Shown one piece after another: positions 34,758 to 43,491 of a stretch of DNA of 64,000 nucleotides. Position 1 is the first letter of the stretch; every line of letters begins with the position of its first letter. The stretch is from Solitalea canadensis DSM 3403 (GTDB lineage Bacteria > Bacteroidota > Bacteroidia > Sphingobacteriales > Sphingobacteriaceae): positions 4,972,669 through 5,036,668 of the forward strand of contig NC_017770.1 of assembly GCF_000242635.2 (NCBI RefSeq). The letters are read 5' to 3'. A model generated the notes under the pieces. It ran no database searches. It worked only from the letters and a program-made list of their open reading frames with translations, and had not been told where the DNA came from. Made by a program: the position numbers and the translations under genes.

Positions 34758-35945
34758 TTGAAGAATATATGCTTTTTTTACCCTAGTAAGAATGTGGGGG
34801 GAGCACAATTGCTTTTCGTAAGACTGGCAATTGAGCTTTCTCTAATAGAAGGATTAAATATTAAAGTGATTGATTACAGTGAAGGTTTTTTAACTAAACA
34901 GCTCGCAAATACTCCTAATGTGTCATTAATTCCATTTGTCAATGGGAAAGCAAAAATTGATTTTGAAACAATATTAATTACACCCCTATCTTATATTGCG
35001 GATATTGAATACCTTGTTGACTTTAATATTCAGGAAGTTAAATTATTATTTTGGGCAATTCATCCTGATAATCTTAAAGATTCTTTATATGCGAAAGGTC
35101 GGAAAATTTTTATCAATAAAGCTCAACTGAGGCATTATATAGTGACTTTATCAGAAAAGGGCAATATAATTTATATGGATGGTGCAAATTTTTATTCAGT
35201 TGTAAAGGAGTTAGATATAAATTTTAAACCATTTTACTTGCCAATTCCTGTAGATATAAAGGAACAATCTAAAGTAAGAATTAAAAAGGATAAAGTATTA
35301 AATCTTGGTTGGTTAGGAAGAATTTCATATGATAAAATCAATTCTCTATATAAGATTATTGATGAAGTCAGGTTTTTTTCAGAATTGAAGAAATTCAATA
35401 TTCATTTACACATCATCGGGGATGGAGAAGAAAAAGAAGATTTAATTACTTACCTAAAGAAGTCCAATGTTTCATATACTTTAGCAGGAACTTTAATGAA
35501 TCAATATTTGGATAATTACATTATTGAAAATATTGACTTGGGTGTTGCTATGGGAACTTCTTGCATAGAATTTGCATCAAGAAAAATACCCGTTTTTTTA
35601 ATTGATTTTTCGCACGATAGATTTCCAAATGATTATAAATATAACTGGCTTTTTGAGACAGAGGATTACACATTAGGAAGTAATGTAAATAGCATAAGTG
35701 AAAGAAAAAATTCTTTTGAACAATTAATTAAACAGTTTAGTGATGATAATAAACTTGGAGAAAAATGTTACTTATACACATTGAATAACCATTACATTAA
35801 AAATGTTTTAAATAGTTTATTACTCCATTGTGAAGATTTGGTAGCATGTGATAGAAACGAATGGAAGATGTTTCAAAAGAAAATTAATCCAATCCTATAT
35901 AAAATTTCTTATAAACTCTATCGGAAATTGAAGTTTAAAATGTAG
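34758..35945 (+). CDS. glycosyltransferase, GT-B fold
   Basis: Predicted cytosolic glycosyltransferase of about 395 aa. The C-terminal half has GWLGRISYDKINSLYKIIDEV and HLHIIGDGEEKEDLITYLKK, the donor-binding pattern of GT4-like enzymes, and a start of the form ICFFYPSKNVGGAQLLFVRLA. I chose TTG 34758, which has an AAAGGA eight bases upstream; GTG 34743 would overlap wzx. Donor is unknown; it is one of two candidates for transferring the nonulosonate, since no known sialyltransferase family is present. Confidence 0.75.
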   Translation: MKNICFFYPSKNVGGAQLLFVRLAIELSLIEGLNIKVIDYSEGFLTKQLANTPNVSLIPFVNGKAKIDFETILITPLSYIADIEYLVDFNIQEVKLLFWAIHPDNLKDSLYAKGRKIFINKAQLRHYIVTLSEKGNIIYMDGANFYSVVKELDINFKPFYLPIPVDIKEQSKVRIKKDKVLNLGWLGRISYDKINSLYKIIDEVRFFSELKKFNIHLHIIGDGEEKEDLITYLKKSNVSYTLAGTLMNQYLDNYIIENIDLGVAMGTSCIEFASRKIPVFLIDFSHDRFPNDYKYNWLFETEDYTLGSNVNSISERKNSFEQLIKQFSDDNKLGEKCYLYTLNNHYIKNVLNSLLLHCEDLVACDRNEWKMFQKKINPILYKISYKLYRKLKFKM

Positions 35946-35953
35946 ATGTTTCT

Positions 35954-37381
35954 ATGAAAATGTACTTTTTATGGATGTTCATAGGTTTATTCTTAGTAAA
36001 TAAATCTTATGCTATTAATGGTTTAAATGAGATTATTAATGTGAAAGATTATGGAGCAAAGGGCGATGGTAAAACGGACGATACTAAAAGTTTAAATCGT
36101 GCATTTGCTGCCGCTGCCACTAAAAATGCGACATTAGTTTTTGATTCTAAAACGTATCTATTTACTAGTATTACAGTAAAGGGTACGAAAGAATCAAATA
36201 TTAAAAAACTCATTGTTAGCGGAAATAATGCAGAACTCAAATCGATTTCTAATGGAAATGATAATGTTATGTCTTTTTACTTTGTAGATAGTTTAAAACT
36301 AACTTCTCTTAGAGTAACTGGTAATATGAACAATCAAACCAATGGAAATGGCATTGGAGTTTATTACTGTAAAGAGTTCAGAATAGAGAATTGTGAGATT
36401 GTTAATTGTAAGTATAGTGGTCTAACGGTTGGATGGGTTAAGAATGCTATTATTTCTAATAATAAGATTCATAATAATGGAGATGGAAGTTTTGCTTCCG
36501 ATGGTATAACTATTCATTCGTTAGAAGGAGGGGATATTTCAAATAATGTCTTATATGAAAACAATCCTAAATCAAATCAGGATGGAGATGGGATCCATAT
36601 TTCTCAAAGCCAATATGGTTCAGAGGGTTATTATAATCCTCAATCTTTAAAAAGGATTAATATAGTTGGGAACTTGAGTTATAACCATGGAAGACGAGGT
36701 ATAAAAATTCAGCGTTCAAATGTTTTTGTATCAGAAAATATTCTATGCAATAATTTAATAGGTATTCAAGTTGCCAGAAATGAAAAAATTGAAAATATTC
36801 AGTTAATCAATAATTTCATTATATCTTGTCAAAAAGGAATTGGAACAGATGGAGCTAAGTTAATTAATATTGAAAACCTGGATATTAGAGATAACGAAAT
36901 TGTAAATTTTTATAAGGCGATTGGGATACAAATTAATGATTCTAAAAATGTGAATATAGAATTCAATAATTTCCATAATTCAGCAAATAACGATCTTGAT
37001 ATCGATGTAAATGACAATGTTCAGGATATTAATGTAAAAAGTAGAAAAGCCATAAGTTTGAAGGGTAATCAAAAGGTAAATTATGCACTCACTCGAAATG
37101 AAAAATCTAATTTAGATCCTCTAAAGGAAATTACAAATACGAATATGTTGTTTGCGGAATTGAATGAAACTATAAAATTGAGCTACGATTTTTGTACGAA
37201 AAAAAAACCATTTATAGCAATTCCAAAAGATAAATCTTCAAAGAGAAAATTTAATCTCAAACTCGAACTTATCTGTGCTTCCTCTCATCTAATAAAAAAG
37301 GTATCTTACAACTCCAATCAAATAGTTGTTGCTATGATAGGAAATAATAATTTGAATTTATATAAAATTGTTTTGAAGTAG
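35954..37381 (+). CDS. secreted right-handed beta-helix protein (pectate-lyase-3-like)
   Basis: Exported protein of 475 aa: signal peptide residues 1-20 (ending NKSYA), then the Pectate_lyase_3 start motif INVKDYGAKGDGKTDDTKSLNRA, then many beta-helix coils with the asparagine-rich pattern (NCEIVNCKYSGLTV, IISNNKIHNNGDG, ISNNVLYENN). It is embedded between a glycosyltransferase and the polymerase gene, so it probably acts on the polymer during export, as the beta-helix C5-epimerase AlgG or a lyase does in alginate export. A specific activity cannot be read from the sequence. Confidence 0.75.
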   Translation: MKMYFLWMFIGLFLVNKSYAINGLNEIINVKDYGAKGDGKTDDTKSLNRAFAAAATKNATLVFDSKTYLFTSITVKGTKESNIKKLIVSGNNAELKSISNGNDNVMSFYFVDSLKLTSLRVTGNMNNQTNGNGIGVYYCKEFRIENCEIVNCKYSGLTVGWVKNAIISNNKIHNNGDGSFASDGITIHSLEGGDISNNVLYENNPKSNQDGDGIHISQSQYGSEGYYNPQSLKRINIVGNLSYNHGRRGIKIQRSNVFVSENILCNNLIGIQVARNEKIENIQLINNFIISCQKGIGTDGAKLINIENLDIRDNEIVNFYKAIGIQINDSKNVNIEFNNFHNSANNDLDIDVNDNVQDINVKSRKAISLKGNQKVNYALTRNEKSNLDPLKEITNTNMLFAELNETIKLSYDFCTKKKPFIAIPKDKSSKRKFNLKLELICASSHLIKKVSYNSNQIVVAMIGNNNLNLYKIVLK

Positions 37382-38566
37382 ATGGGTGAAAGTGTTATTC
37401 AGAAAGAGAAAAAAAAACAACGAGACAATCCATTGTTTTCTGTTTATTTTTTTGTTGGAGCCTTATTTAATTTCCAATATTTGTTTGAAGCTTTCTCTAT
37501 TCACATCCCGGTTGTCTCCATATTTTATTTATTAGGATTTTTCTTAATAGCTTTAAAATTTAAAAAGGATTTTTACATAAATAAATCACTTCTTTTTTTT
37601 AGTACAATTTTTATCGGGTGGTATTTGATTAGCTATTTGTTGAATTTCAAAAGTGAATATTCCAACTATAAGGTAACAATGCTTCTTACAAAAATTATTC
37701 CTTTACTTTTAATTGGAAGTTTTTTAAAAACCAGGAAAAGTGTATTAGCCTTTTTTAAAGGGTACTGTTACACTCAAATTGTTTTTATTATTATAGTTTT
37801 TTTCATCTGTATAACTCAAATAAATACTTTTAATGTTAATACAAGATTAATTGTAGGTGGATTAAATCCAATTTGGATTATACGCGTTAGCTATGAGTGT
37901 GTTCTTATCTATTTTATAGTTTTAGGAGAAAGGGGAAGAAATTTACTTTTGTTAATATTAGCAACCCTTCCGATACTTTATGCTACAGGCTCCAAAGGCC
38001 CTTTTCTGTCATTTCTTTTGGTTTCATCTTTATATTTTATTTCTACTATAAAGAAGAAATATATCTATTTGATACTTATAGTCTTGGGTACTAGTATTGT
38101 ATTTATATCTGCCTACGTTTCCTCAAATGAAGAATCTTATATAACACAAAGATTTTTTAGAGCGGTTCCTGATGGTTCCTCTGAGGAAATCTTTGAAGAA
38201 AGTAGAGTTGTGGTTTGGCCGTTGACATTAATAAAAATGAGTGAGTTGGATTTTTCGCGGTTATTATTTGGACAAGGAGTAGGTAACTTTTCTAAATTTT
38301 ATTTTGGAAGAGAATCTGATATGCGATATTATCCACACAACTTTTTTCTTGAACTAGCAGTTGAGCAAGGTATTGGATTAATAATAATTTTTTTTATATG
38401 GATAATATGGTTTTGGATTAAATCGAAAAATGAATTTAAGTATATATTTCTGTTTGTTTTAATTAATTCAATGTTTTCAGGAGATATTATTTTAAATGAA
38501 ATGATCTTTTTTTATCTAGGTTTACTTGTAAATTATGAAGAAAAACCTAAGGAAATTATTGTTTAA
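37382..38566 (+). CDS. wzy: O-antigen/capsule polymerase (Wzy)
   Basis: Polytopic membrane protein of 394 aa with about 10-12 hydrophobic spans and a larger periplasmic loop near residues 240-320, containing RFFRAVPDGSSEE, LLFGQGVGNFSKFYFG and YPHNFFLELAVEQG, the HNxxLE-like pattern of Wzy/O-antigen ligases. It should polymerise the repeat unit in the periplasm. Its ATG directly follows the beta-helix gene stop, so the two are tightly linked. A WaaL ligase is the alternative, less likely beside Wzx and glycosyltransferases. Confidence 0.82.
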   Translation: MGESVIQKEKKKQRDNPLFSVYFFVGALFNFQYLFEAFSIHIPVVSIFYLLGFFLIALKFKKDFYINKSLLFFSTIFIGWYLISYLLNFKSEYSNYKVTMLLTKIIPLLLIGSFLKTRKSVLAFFKGYCYTQIVFIIIVFFICITQINTFNVNTRLIVGGLNPIWIIRVSYECVLIYFIVLGERGRNLLLLILATLPILYATGSKGPFLSFLLVSSLYFISTIKKKYIYLILIVLGTSIVFISAYVSSNEESYITQRFFRAVPDGSSEEIFEESRVVVWPLTLIKMSELDFSRLLFGQGVGNFSKFYFGRESDMRYYPHNFFLELAVEQGIGLIIIFFIWIIWFWIKSKNEFKYIFLFVLINSMFSGDIILNEMIFFYLGLLVNYEEKPKEIIV

Positions 38567-38619
38567 CTATTTTAACCAACGACTATTATCAAGTCTTTTA
38601 ATTCTATAAATATTTAAGA

Positions 38620-39789
38620 GTGAAAATTTTATATTTAACCCTAGAAAGTTATAAAAGTCAACCAATACTAAAGTCTCAAGTAATTACTTTGCTTAGTCAT
38701 CTTTCAAACAAATATTCTGTTAAGGATCAAAAAATCAAATTTTTCCTTACAACACGAGATCAAGATATAATTCCTGAGATTAATAATGATAAATTAGTTC
38801 ATATACCACTGAAAAATGACAGTTATTTTATCAATCAGTTCGAATTGCTTAAAAAAGTAAGTAAAATAGCAGCTCAGGTTGATGTCATTCATGTAAGAAG
38901 CTATTTACCAATGCTTGTAGCTCTCTTATTAAAGCTCATTTATAAGAAAAAAGTGATTTTTGACATGAGAGGTGTGTTTCCTGAAGAAATGGCTTTAAGA
39001 AAAAAGAGTAGGTACATTTTTTTCTTATTTAAAAAACTGGAAAGTCTTTACTGTAGATATGCAGATAAACTTGTTGTTGTATCCCAAAATTTTAGAAAGC
39101 ATATTGAAATTAGTTATTCAAAGCAAAGCGATAAAGTTATTGTTATTCCAACTTTCGCAATTGGAGCATTAAATTCACAATGCTCGAACTCAGCAAAAGT
39201 AATGAATATAAAGGAGGAGGTTTTTAACGAAATTAATGGAAAGATTTTTGTTTATTCTGGTGCTTTTGAAAAATGGCAGTGTGTAGAAGAAACATTTGAT
39301 CTTTTCGAAAAACTCGAAAGAAATATTGAAGAGGCAAGATTTGTTGTTTTTAGTCAACATTGGGAACAGTTTGAAGATTATGCGAAAGGAAGAAATATTG
39401 ATATTTCGAAATATTATTTCACCTATGTTGAGAACAAATACCTAAATGCTTATATAAAGCAATGTGATGTAGGAATTTTGCTACGAAAAGATAACATTAT
39501 AAATCAAGTAGCTGCACCAATTAAGTTTACAGACTATTTGTCTGGGGGATTACTCGTAATGGTATCTGATAATATTGGAGATACCTCTGTAGCTGTTAAA
39601 AAATATGATCTCGGATATGTTTTAGAAAAGTTGGATAATGTTTATTTTGATACAATTGTAGCTGAAGTTTCATTGACGCTTCAACAAAAGCTAATTAACA
39701 GAGAACAGAAGGCTAATATGGCCTTGGATGAATTGAGTCTTAAGAATGCAGCTGACCGATACTATAGTCTTTATCTTCAGCTAGCTTAG
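38620..39789 (+). CDS. glycosyltransferase, GT4-like
   Basis: Predicted GT-B glycosyltransferase of 389 aa. N-terminal domain: ILYLTLESYKSQPILKSQV, then VDVIHVRSYLPMLVALL and FDMRGVFPEEMALRKKS, typical of GT4 enzymes; C-terminal domain with VYSGAFEKWQCVEETFDLF and the donor-loop region AAPIKFTDYLSGGLLV. Start GTG at 38620. The first 61 bases contain only 16 G or C, showing the AT-rich character of this block. Sugar specificity is unknown. Confidence 0.8.
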   Translation: MKILYLTLESYKSQPILKSQVITLLSHLSNKYSVKDQKIKFFLTTRDQDIIPEINNDKLVHIPLKNDSYFINQFELLKKVSKIAAQVDVIHVRSYLPMLVALLLKLIYKKKVIFDMRGVFPEEMALRKKSRYIFFLFKKLESLYCRYADKLVVVSQNFRKHIEISYSKQSDKVIVIPTFAIGALNSQCSNSAKVMNIKEEVFNEINGKIFVYSGAFEKWQCVEETFDLFEKLERNIEEARFVVFSQHWEQFEDYAKGRNIDISKYYFTYVENKYLNAYIKQCDVGILLRKDNIINQVAAPIKFTDYLSGGLLVMVSDNIGDTSVAVKKYDLGYVLEKLDNVYFDTIVAEVSLTLQQKLINREQKANMALDELSLKNAADRYYSLYLQLA

Positions 39790-39819
39790 ATTTTAGTTAT
39801 TAAGTTAAACTTAAATTTT

Positions 39820-40530
39820 ATGAAAACAATTTCTGTTTGTATAGCTACTTACAATGGAGAACGATATATTCAAGAACAGTTATTTTCAATATTAAAACAG
39901 TTGTCTTTAGTCGATGAGATCATTATATCGGATGATCATTCAATTGATAACACTATAAACCTCATTAAATCAATTAATGACAGTAGAATTAGAATTTTTC
40001 AAAATGACAGTGAAAGAGGGTATACTGGCAATTTTGAAAACGCTATTCGTAAATCATCTGGTGATATAATTTTTTTATCGGATCAGGATGATGTTTGGAT
40101 GGATGGAAAGGTTGAGAAAATGCTTGTGTCTCTTGAAAAATCAGATATGGTCATTAGTGATGCAGTGATTGTTGATAGCGAATTAAAAAGCGTTTTTAAT
40201 TCGCATTTTGAATTAAACCAAACTCGGAAAGGATTTTTGATTAATTTTCTGAAAACCAGATATATTGGGGCTTGTATGGCTTTCCATCGGAAGATTTTAG
40301 ATAAAGCATTGCCATTTCCTAAGAATCATCGTCTATGTGCCCATGATTACTGGTTAACTGTTATTGGGGAGGGTTATTACAAGGTTGTTTTGGAATCTAC
40401 GCCCTTAATAAAATATAGAAGGCACAGTGAAAATGCGTCTACAGGTGGAGGTAAGAGTCCGAACTCAATTGCAAAGAGGGTAAAAGTTAGGTTTTACGTA
40501 TTGTATGAACTAATAAAAAGGGCCTTTTAA
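39820..40530 (+). CDS. glycosyltransferase family 2
   Basis: GT-A inverting glycosyltransferase of 236 aa: ISVCIATYNGERYIQEQL, DEIIISDDHSIDNTI and the metal-binding IIFLSDQDDVWMDGKVEKM. The FLSDQDDVW form is common in rhamnosyl- and related deoxysugar transferases. The next gene starts within its stop codon (TAATG), so the two are coupled. Confidence 0.85.
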   Translation: MKTISVCIATYNGERYIQEQLFSILKQLSLVDEIIISDDHSIDNTINLIKSINDSRIRIFQNDSERGYTGNFENAIRKSSGDIIFLSDQDDVWMDGKVEKMLVSLEKSDMVISDAVIVDSELKSVFNSHFELNQTRKGFLINFLKTRYIGACMAFHRKILDKALPFPKNHRLCAHDYWLTVIGEGYYKVVLESTPLIKYRRHSENASTGGGKSPNSIAKRVKVRFYVLYELIKRAF

Positions 40531-41132
40531 TGAGAGATATTTTTAATACGTATGGTTTGTCTCAGCTTTTGTATCTATCTATTTCTTTGCTAAGAACTAG
40601 AATTTTTTACCCCAAGGCTAAACTTATTCGATTTCCAATAGATATTAGAGGACGTAAGTATATAGTTATTGAAAAAGGATTAACAACAGGAGTTGGATGT
40701 AGATTAGAAGCCTATTCTAAAAATGAAAAGGTACTATATTTGGGGGAAAATGTGCAAATAAACGATTACGTTCATATAACAGCAATGAAAAGTGTTGTAG
40801 TTGGCAACAATGTACTTATCGCAAGCAAAGTATACATATCCGATTGTTCTCACGGTAGTTACTCCGGTGATGAAATGGATAGTTGTCCAGAGTCAATACC
40901 GCGAACTAGACCATACAAAACTAGCAAAGTAGTAATAGAAGATAATGTTTGGATAGGTGAAATGGTTTCCATTTTACCTGGTGTTACTATTGGAAGAGGA
41001 ACTATTATAGGAGCAAATTCTGTTGTTACAAAAGATTTGCCCCCAAATGTAATTGCCGTAGGAAGTCCAGCAATACCAATAAAGAAATATAATTTTATTA
41101 ATGATAAATGGGAGAAAATAACTAGTATCTAA
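40530..41132 (+). CDS. hexapeptide-repeat acyltransferase
   Basis: Left-handed beta-helix acyltransferase of 200 aa with a central metal/acyl region: HITAMKSVVVGNNVLIASKVYISDCSHG (H in DCSHG a candidate catalytic residue) and IEDNVWIGEMVSILPGVTIGRGTIIGANSVVTKDLP. The WbbJ/LacA-like form suggests O-acetylation of a repeat-unit sugar. It overlaps the glycosyltransferase by one base and abuts the epimerase gene. Confidence 0.82.
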   Translation: MRDIFNTYGLSQLLYLSISLLRTRIFYPKAKLIRFPIDIRGRKYIVIEKGLTTGVGCRLEAYSKNEKVLYLGENVQINDYVHITAMKSVVVGNNVLIASKVYISDCSHGSYSGDEMDSCPESIPRTRPYKTSKVVIEDNVWIGEMVSILPGVTIGRGTIIGANSVVTKDLPPNVIAVGSPAIPIKKYNFINDKWEKITSI

Positions 41133-42272
41133 ATGGATAAGAATATTTTAATAACTGGCGGAGCTGGTTTCATAGGCAGTAATTTGGCATTAAGATTAAT
41201 TCAAAAAGGCTATAAAGTAACAGTATTGGATAATTTATCACCTCAGATACATGGAACTGACCCAGAGGCTACATCTCCTCTTTATAGAAGTATTAAAGAT
41301 AAAGTTCACTTCATAAAAGGATGTGTGACTAAGAAAAATGATTGGGAAAGTGCTCTAAAGGGACAAGATATTATTGTTCATTATGCTGCTGAAACAGGTA
41401 CCGGACAATCGATGTATGAGATCCAAAAATATGTCGATGTTAATATTAATGGTACTGCTATTATGTTAGATATTTTAGCCAATACCGAGCACACTGTAAA
41501 AAAAATTGTAGTAGCATCTTCACGTTCTATTTACGGTGAGGGTAAATACAAATGTGCAAAAAACGGCATCGTGTACCCTAAACACCGTACCTCAGAGTTT
41601 ATGGATAATGGCGATTTTGAAGTAAAGTATGCTGGTTCAACAGCCTTACTAGAATTAATGGCAACTGACGAAGAATCCAAAATTCATCCCTCATCAGTTT
41701 ACGGGATAACAAAGCAGAATCAGGAGCAAATGATCATGACTGTTTGTCCAACAATTGGAATTTCTCCTGTAGCCTTTAGATATCAAAATGTTTATGGCCC
41801 AGGTCAATCACTTAAGAATCCTTATACAGGCATATTATCAATATTTTCTACTCAAATCAAAAATGGTAATGGAATTAACGTTTTTGAAGATGGAAAAGAA
41901 ACTAGAGATTTTGTATTTATTGATGATGTTGTAAATGCTACACTATTAGGCATTGAAAAAGAAGAGGCCAATGGAGAGATTTTTAATGTTGGAACTGGTT
42001 TGCCAACAGATGTGATTACGGTAGCAAATACGTTAGTTGCAAACTATGGAATTAGTGTTCCAATAAAAATTAGCGGGAATTATCGTTTGGGCGATATTCG
42101 CCATAATTATGCAGATTTAACAAAAATCAATAATAGATTGGGATTTGCCCCTTCGTTCACATTTCAACAAGGAATTAATAAATTTACAGAATGGGTTAAT
42201 AGGCAGGAAATTGAAGCCGATAATTATTCTCTCTCAATCCAAGAAATGAAATCACGAGGGTTATATCGCTGA
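41133..42272 (+). CDS. NAD-dependent sugar epimerase, WbiB-like (dTDP-L-rhamnose 4-epimerase type)
   Basis: Extended SDR of 379 aa: ITGGAGFIGSNLALRLIQKG at the NAD site, HYAAETGTGQSMYEIQKYVDVN, active-site SSRSIYGEG, and SSVYGITKQNQEQM with the Y-x-x-x-K pair. The long insertion with YPKHRTSEFMDNGDFEVKY matches WbiB-like dTDP-L-rhamnose 4-epimerases, which give dTDP-6-deoxy-L-talose. The rmlB, C and D genes it would need are not in the window. Its ATG directly follows the previous stop, and the next gene overlaps by one base. Confidence 0.75.
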   Translation: MDKNILITGGAGFIGSNLALRLIQKGYKVTVLDNLSPQIHGTDPEATSPLYRSIKDKVHFIKGCVTKKNDWESALKGQDIIVHYAAETGTGQSMYEIQKYVDVNINGTAIMLDILANTEHTVKKIVVASSRSIYGEGKYKCAKNGIVYPKHRTSEFMDNGDFEVKYAGSTALLELMATDEESKIHPSSVYGITKQNQEQMIMTVCPTIGISPVAFRYQNVYGPGQSLKNPYTGILSIFSTQIKNGNGINVFEDGKETRDFVFIDDVVNATLLGIEKEEANGEIFNVGTGLPTDVITVANTLVANYGISVPIKISGNYRLGDIRHNYADLTKINNRLGFAPSFTFQQGINKFTEWVNRQEIEADNYSLSIQEMKSRGLYR

Positions 42273-43270
42273 TGGAAGAGTTAAAAGGTAAAAAAATACT
42301 TTTTTTTGCCCCAATGTTTTTTGATTATGAGAAGGAAATAATCAAAAAGTTAACAGAATTTGGGGCTATAGTTGATTATTATGATGAACGGCCAGAAAAT
42401 GATTTTTTGACAAAAGCAAGTCTTCGGATAAATAAAGAAATTATAAAAAATCGTATTGAGAAGTATTACCAGCAAATTTTAGGTAAAACGAATTCAATTC
42501 AATACGATTTTGTTTTTGTTGTAAATATTGAAGCAATGACTCCTATTATATTGGAGAGGTTTAAACATCAACAATATAATGCAACATTTATTCTGTACAT
42601 GTGGGATTCTTTACAGAATAAGAAAAAAACAGAGGAGGTTTTGCCTTATTTTGATAAAATCTTTTCATTTGATAAAACAGATTCTGAGAAAATTCAAAGA
42701 GTGTCTTTTAGACCTTTGTTTTATATTGATGATTATGCAAGGATGGAGCTTGACTCTAACTGTTCAAACTCAATAGAATTGTGCTTTATTGGAACAGTAC
42801 ATAGTGATAGATATGATCTTCTAAAAGAAATTAGAAGTCAAATAGAATCATTTGGTTATAAGCATTATTTCTTTATGTTTTTTCCCAGTCCTATTTTGTT
42901 TTTATATAGAAAATTCAAAGATGTAAAATTTTATAAAGCAAAATATAAAGAGTTTAACTTTAAATCATTATCTCAAAAAGAAATTATTAAAATTATAAGA
43001 AAGTCTAAAATAGTGTTGGATATTCATCATCCTGCTCAAACAGGCTTGACAATGAGAAGTATTGAAATGCTGGGAGCAAATAGAAAATTAATTACAACCA
43101 ATCCGGATATAAGACAATATGATTTTTATAATGAGAACAATATTTTAATTATAGACAGAAATAAACCGGAAATAAATAAATCCTTTTTTGAAACTTCATA
43201 TGAAAAAAATGAACCATCAATAAGGTATAAATATTCTATTGAAGGATGGCTTAAAGAATTATTCTCTTAA
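42272..43270 (+). CDS. putative glycosyltransferase, CgeB-like
   Basis: Cytosolic protein of 332 aa, not firmly recognised. It begins GKKILFFAPMFFDYEKEI, has a middle FILYMWDSLQNKKKTEEVLPYFDKIFSFD, and a C-terminal IVLDIHHPAQTGLTMRSIEMLGANRKLITTN, the pattern of CgeB-type and other GT-B transferases found in O-antigen clusters. It is the last gene before the wecA transcript. No donor can be named; it is the other candidate for transferring the CMP-activated nonulosonate, though nothing in it proves this. Confidence 0.65.
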   Translation: MEELKGKKILFFAPMFFDYEKEIIKKLTEFGAIVDYYDERPENDFLTKASLRINKEIIKNRIEKYYQQILGKTNSIQYDFVFVVNIEAMTPIILERFKHQQYNATFILYMWDSLQNKKKTEEVLPYFDKIFSFDKTDSEKIQRVSFRPLFYIDDYARMELDSNCSNSIELCFIGTVHSDRYDLLKEIRSQIESFGYKHYFFMFFPSPILFLYRKFKDVKFYKAKYKEFNFKSLSQKEIIKIIRKSKIVLDIHHPAQTGLTMRSIEMLGANRKLITTNPDIRQYDFYNENNILIIDRNKPEINKSFFETSYEKNEPSIRYKYSIEGWLKELFS

Positions 43271-43433
43271 CTTCAACTTAAATTATGCAGATAATTCAGT
43301 TTTAGATATAAATAAATTAATTTGATAGTTTTAGGTTTTTCATTTAGTTTCACTTTAATTCAGCTTAAATAATTAAAAGTGATGCGAATATTAGCTGAAG
43401 TTAATTCAAACATCAATATCAGTGAAATTTTTG

Positions 43434-43441
43434 TATCTTTG
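43434..43441 (+). promoter_or_regulatory. -7 promoter box (TATCTTTG) of wecA
   Basis: Perfect TAnnTTTG, 50 bp before the wecA ATG, giving a leader of about 45 nt. It indicates a separate wecA-wzi transcript after the AT-rich block. Confidence 0.6.
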
Positions 43442-43491
43442 CCAACCAAAACTGTATTGATAATCGGGGTCAATGCTTATTCTAACTAACT

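Noticed and set aside
14192-43270. Invertible-promoter phase variation of the polysaccharide locus
   Set aside because: No pair of inverted repeats flanking a promoter and no recombinase gene was found.
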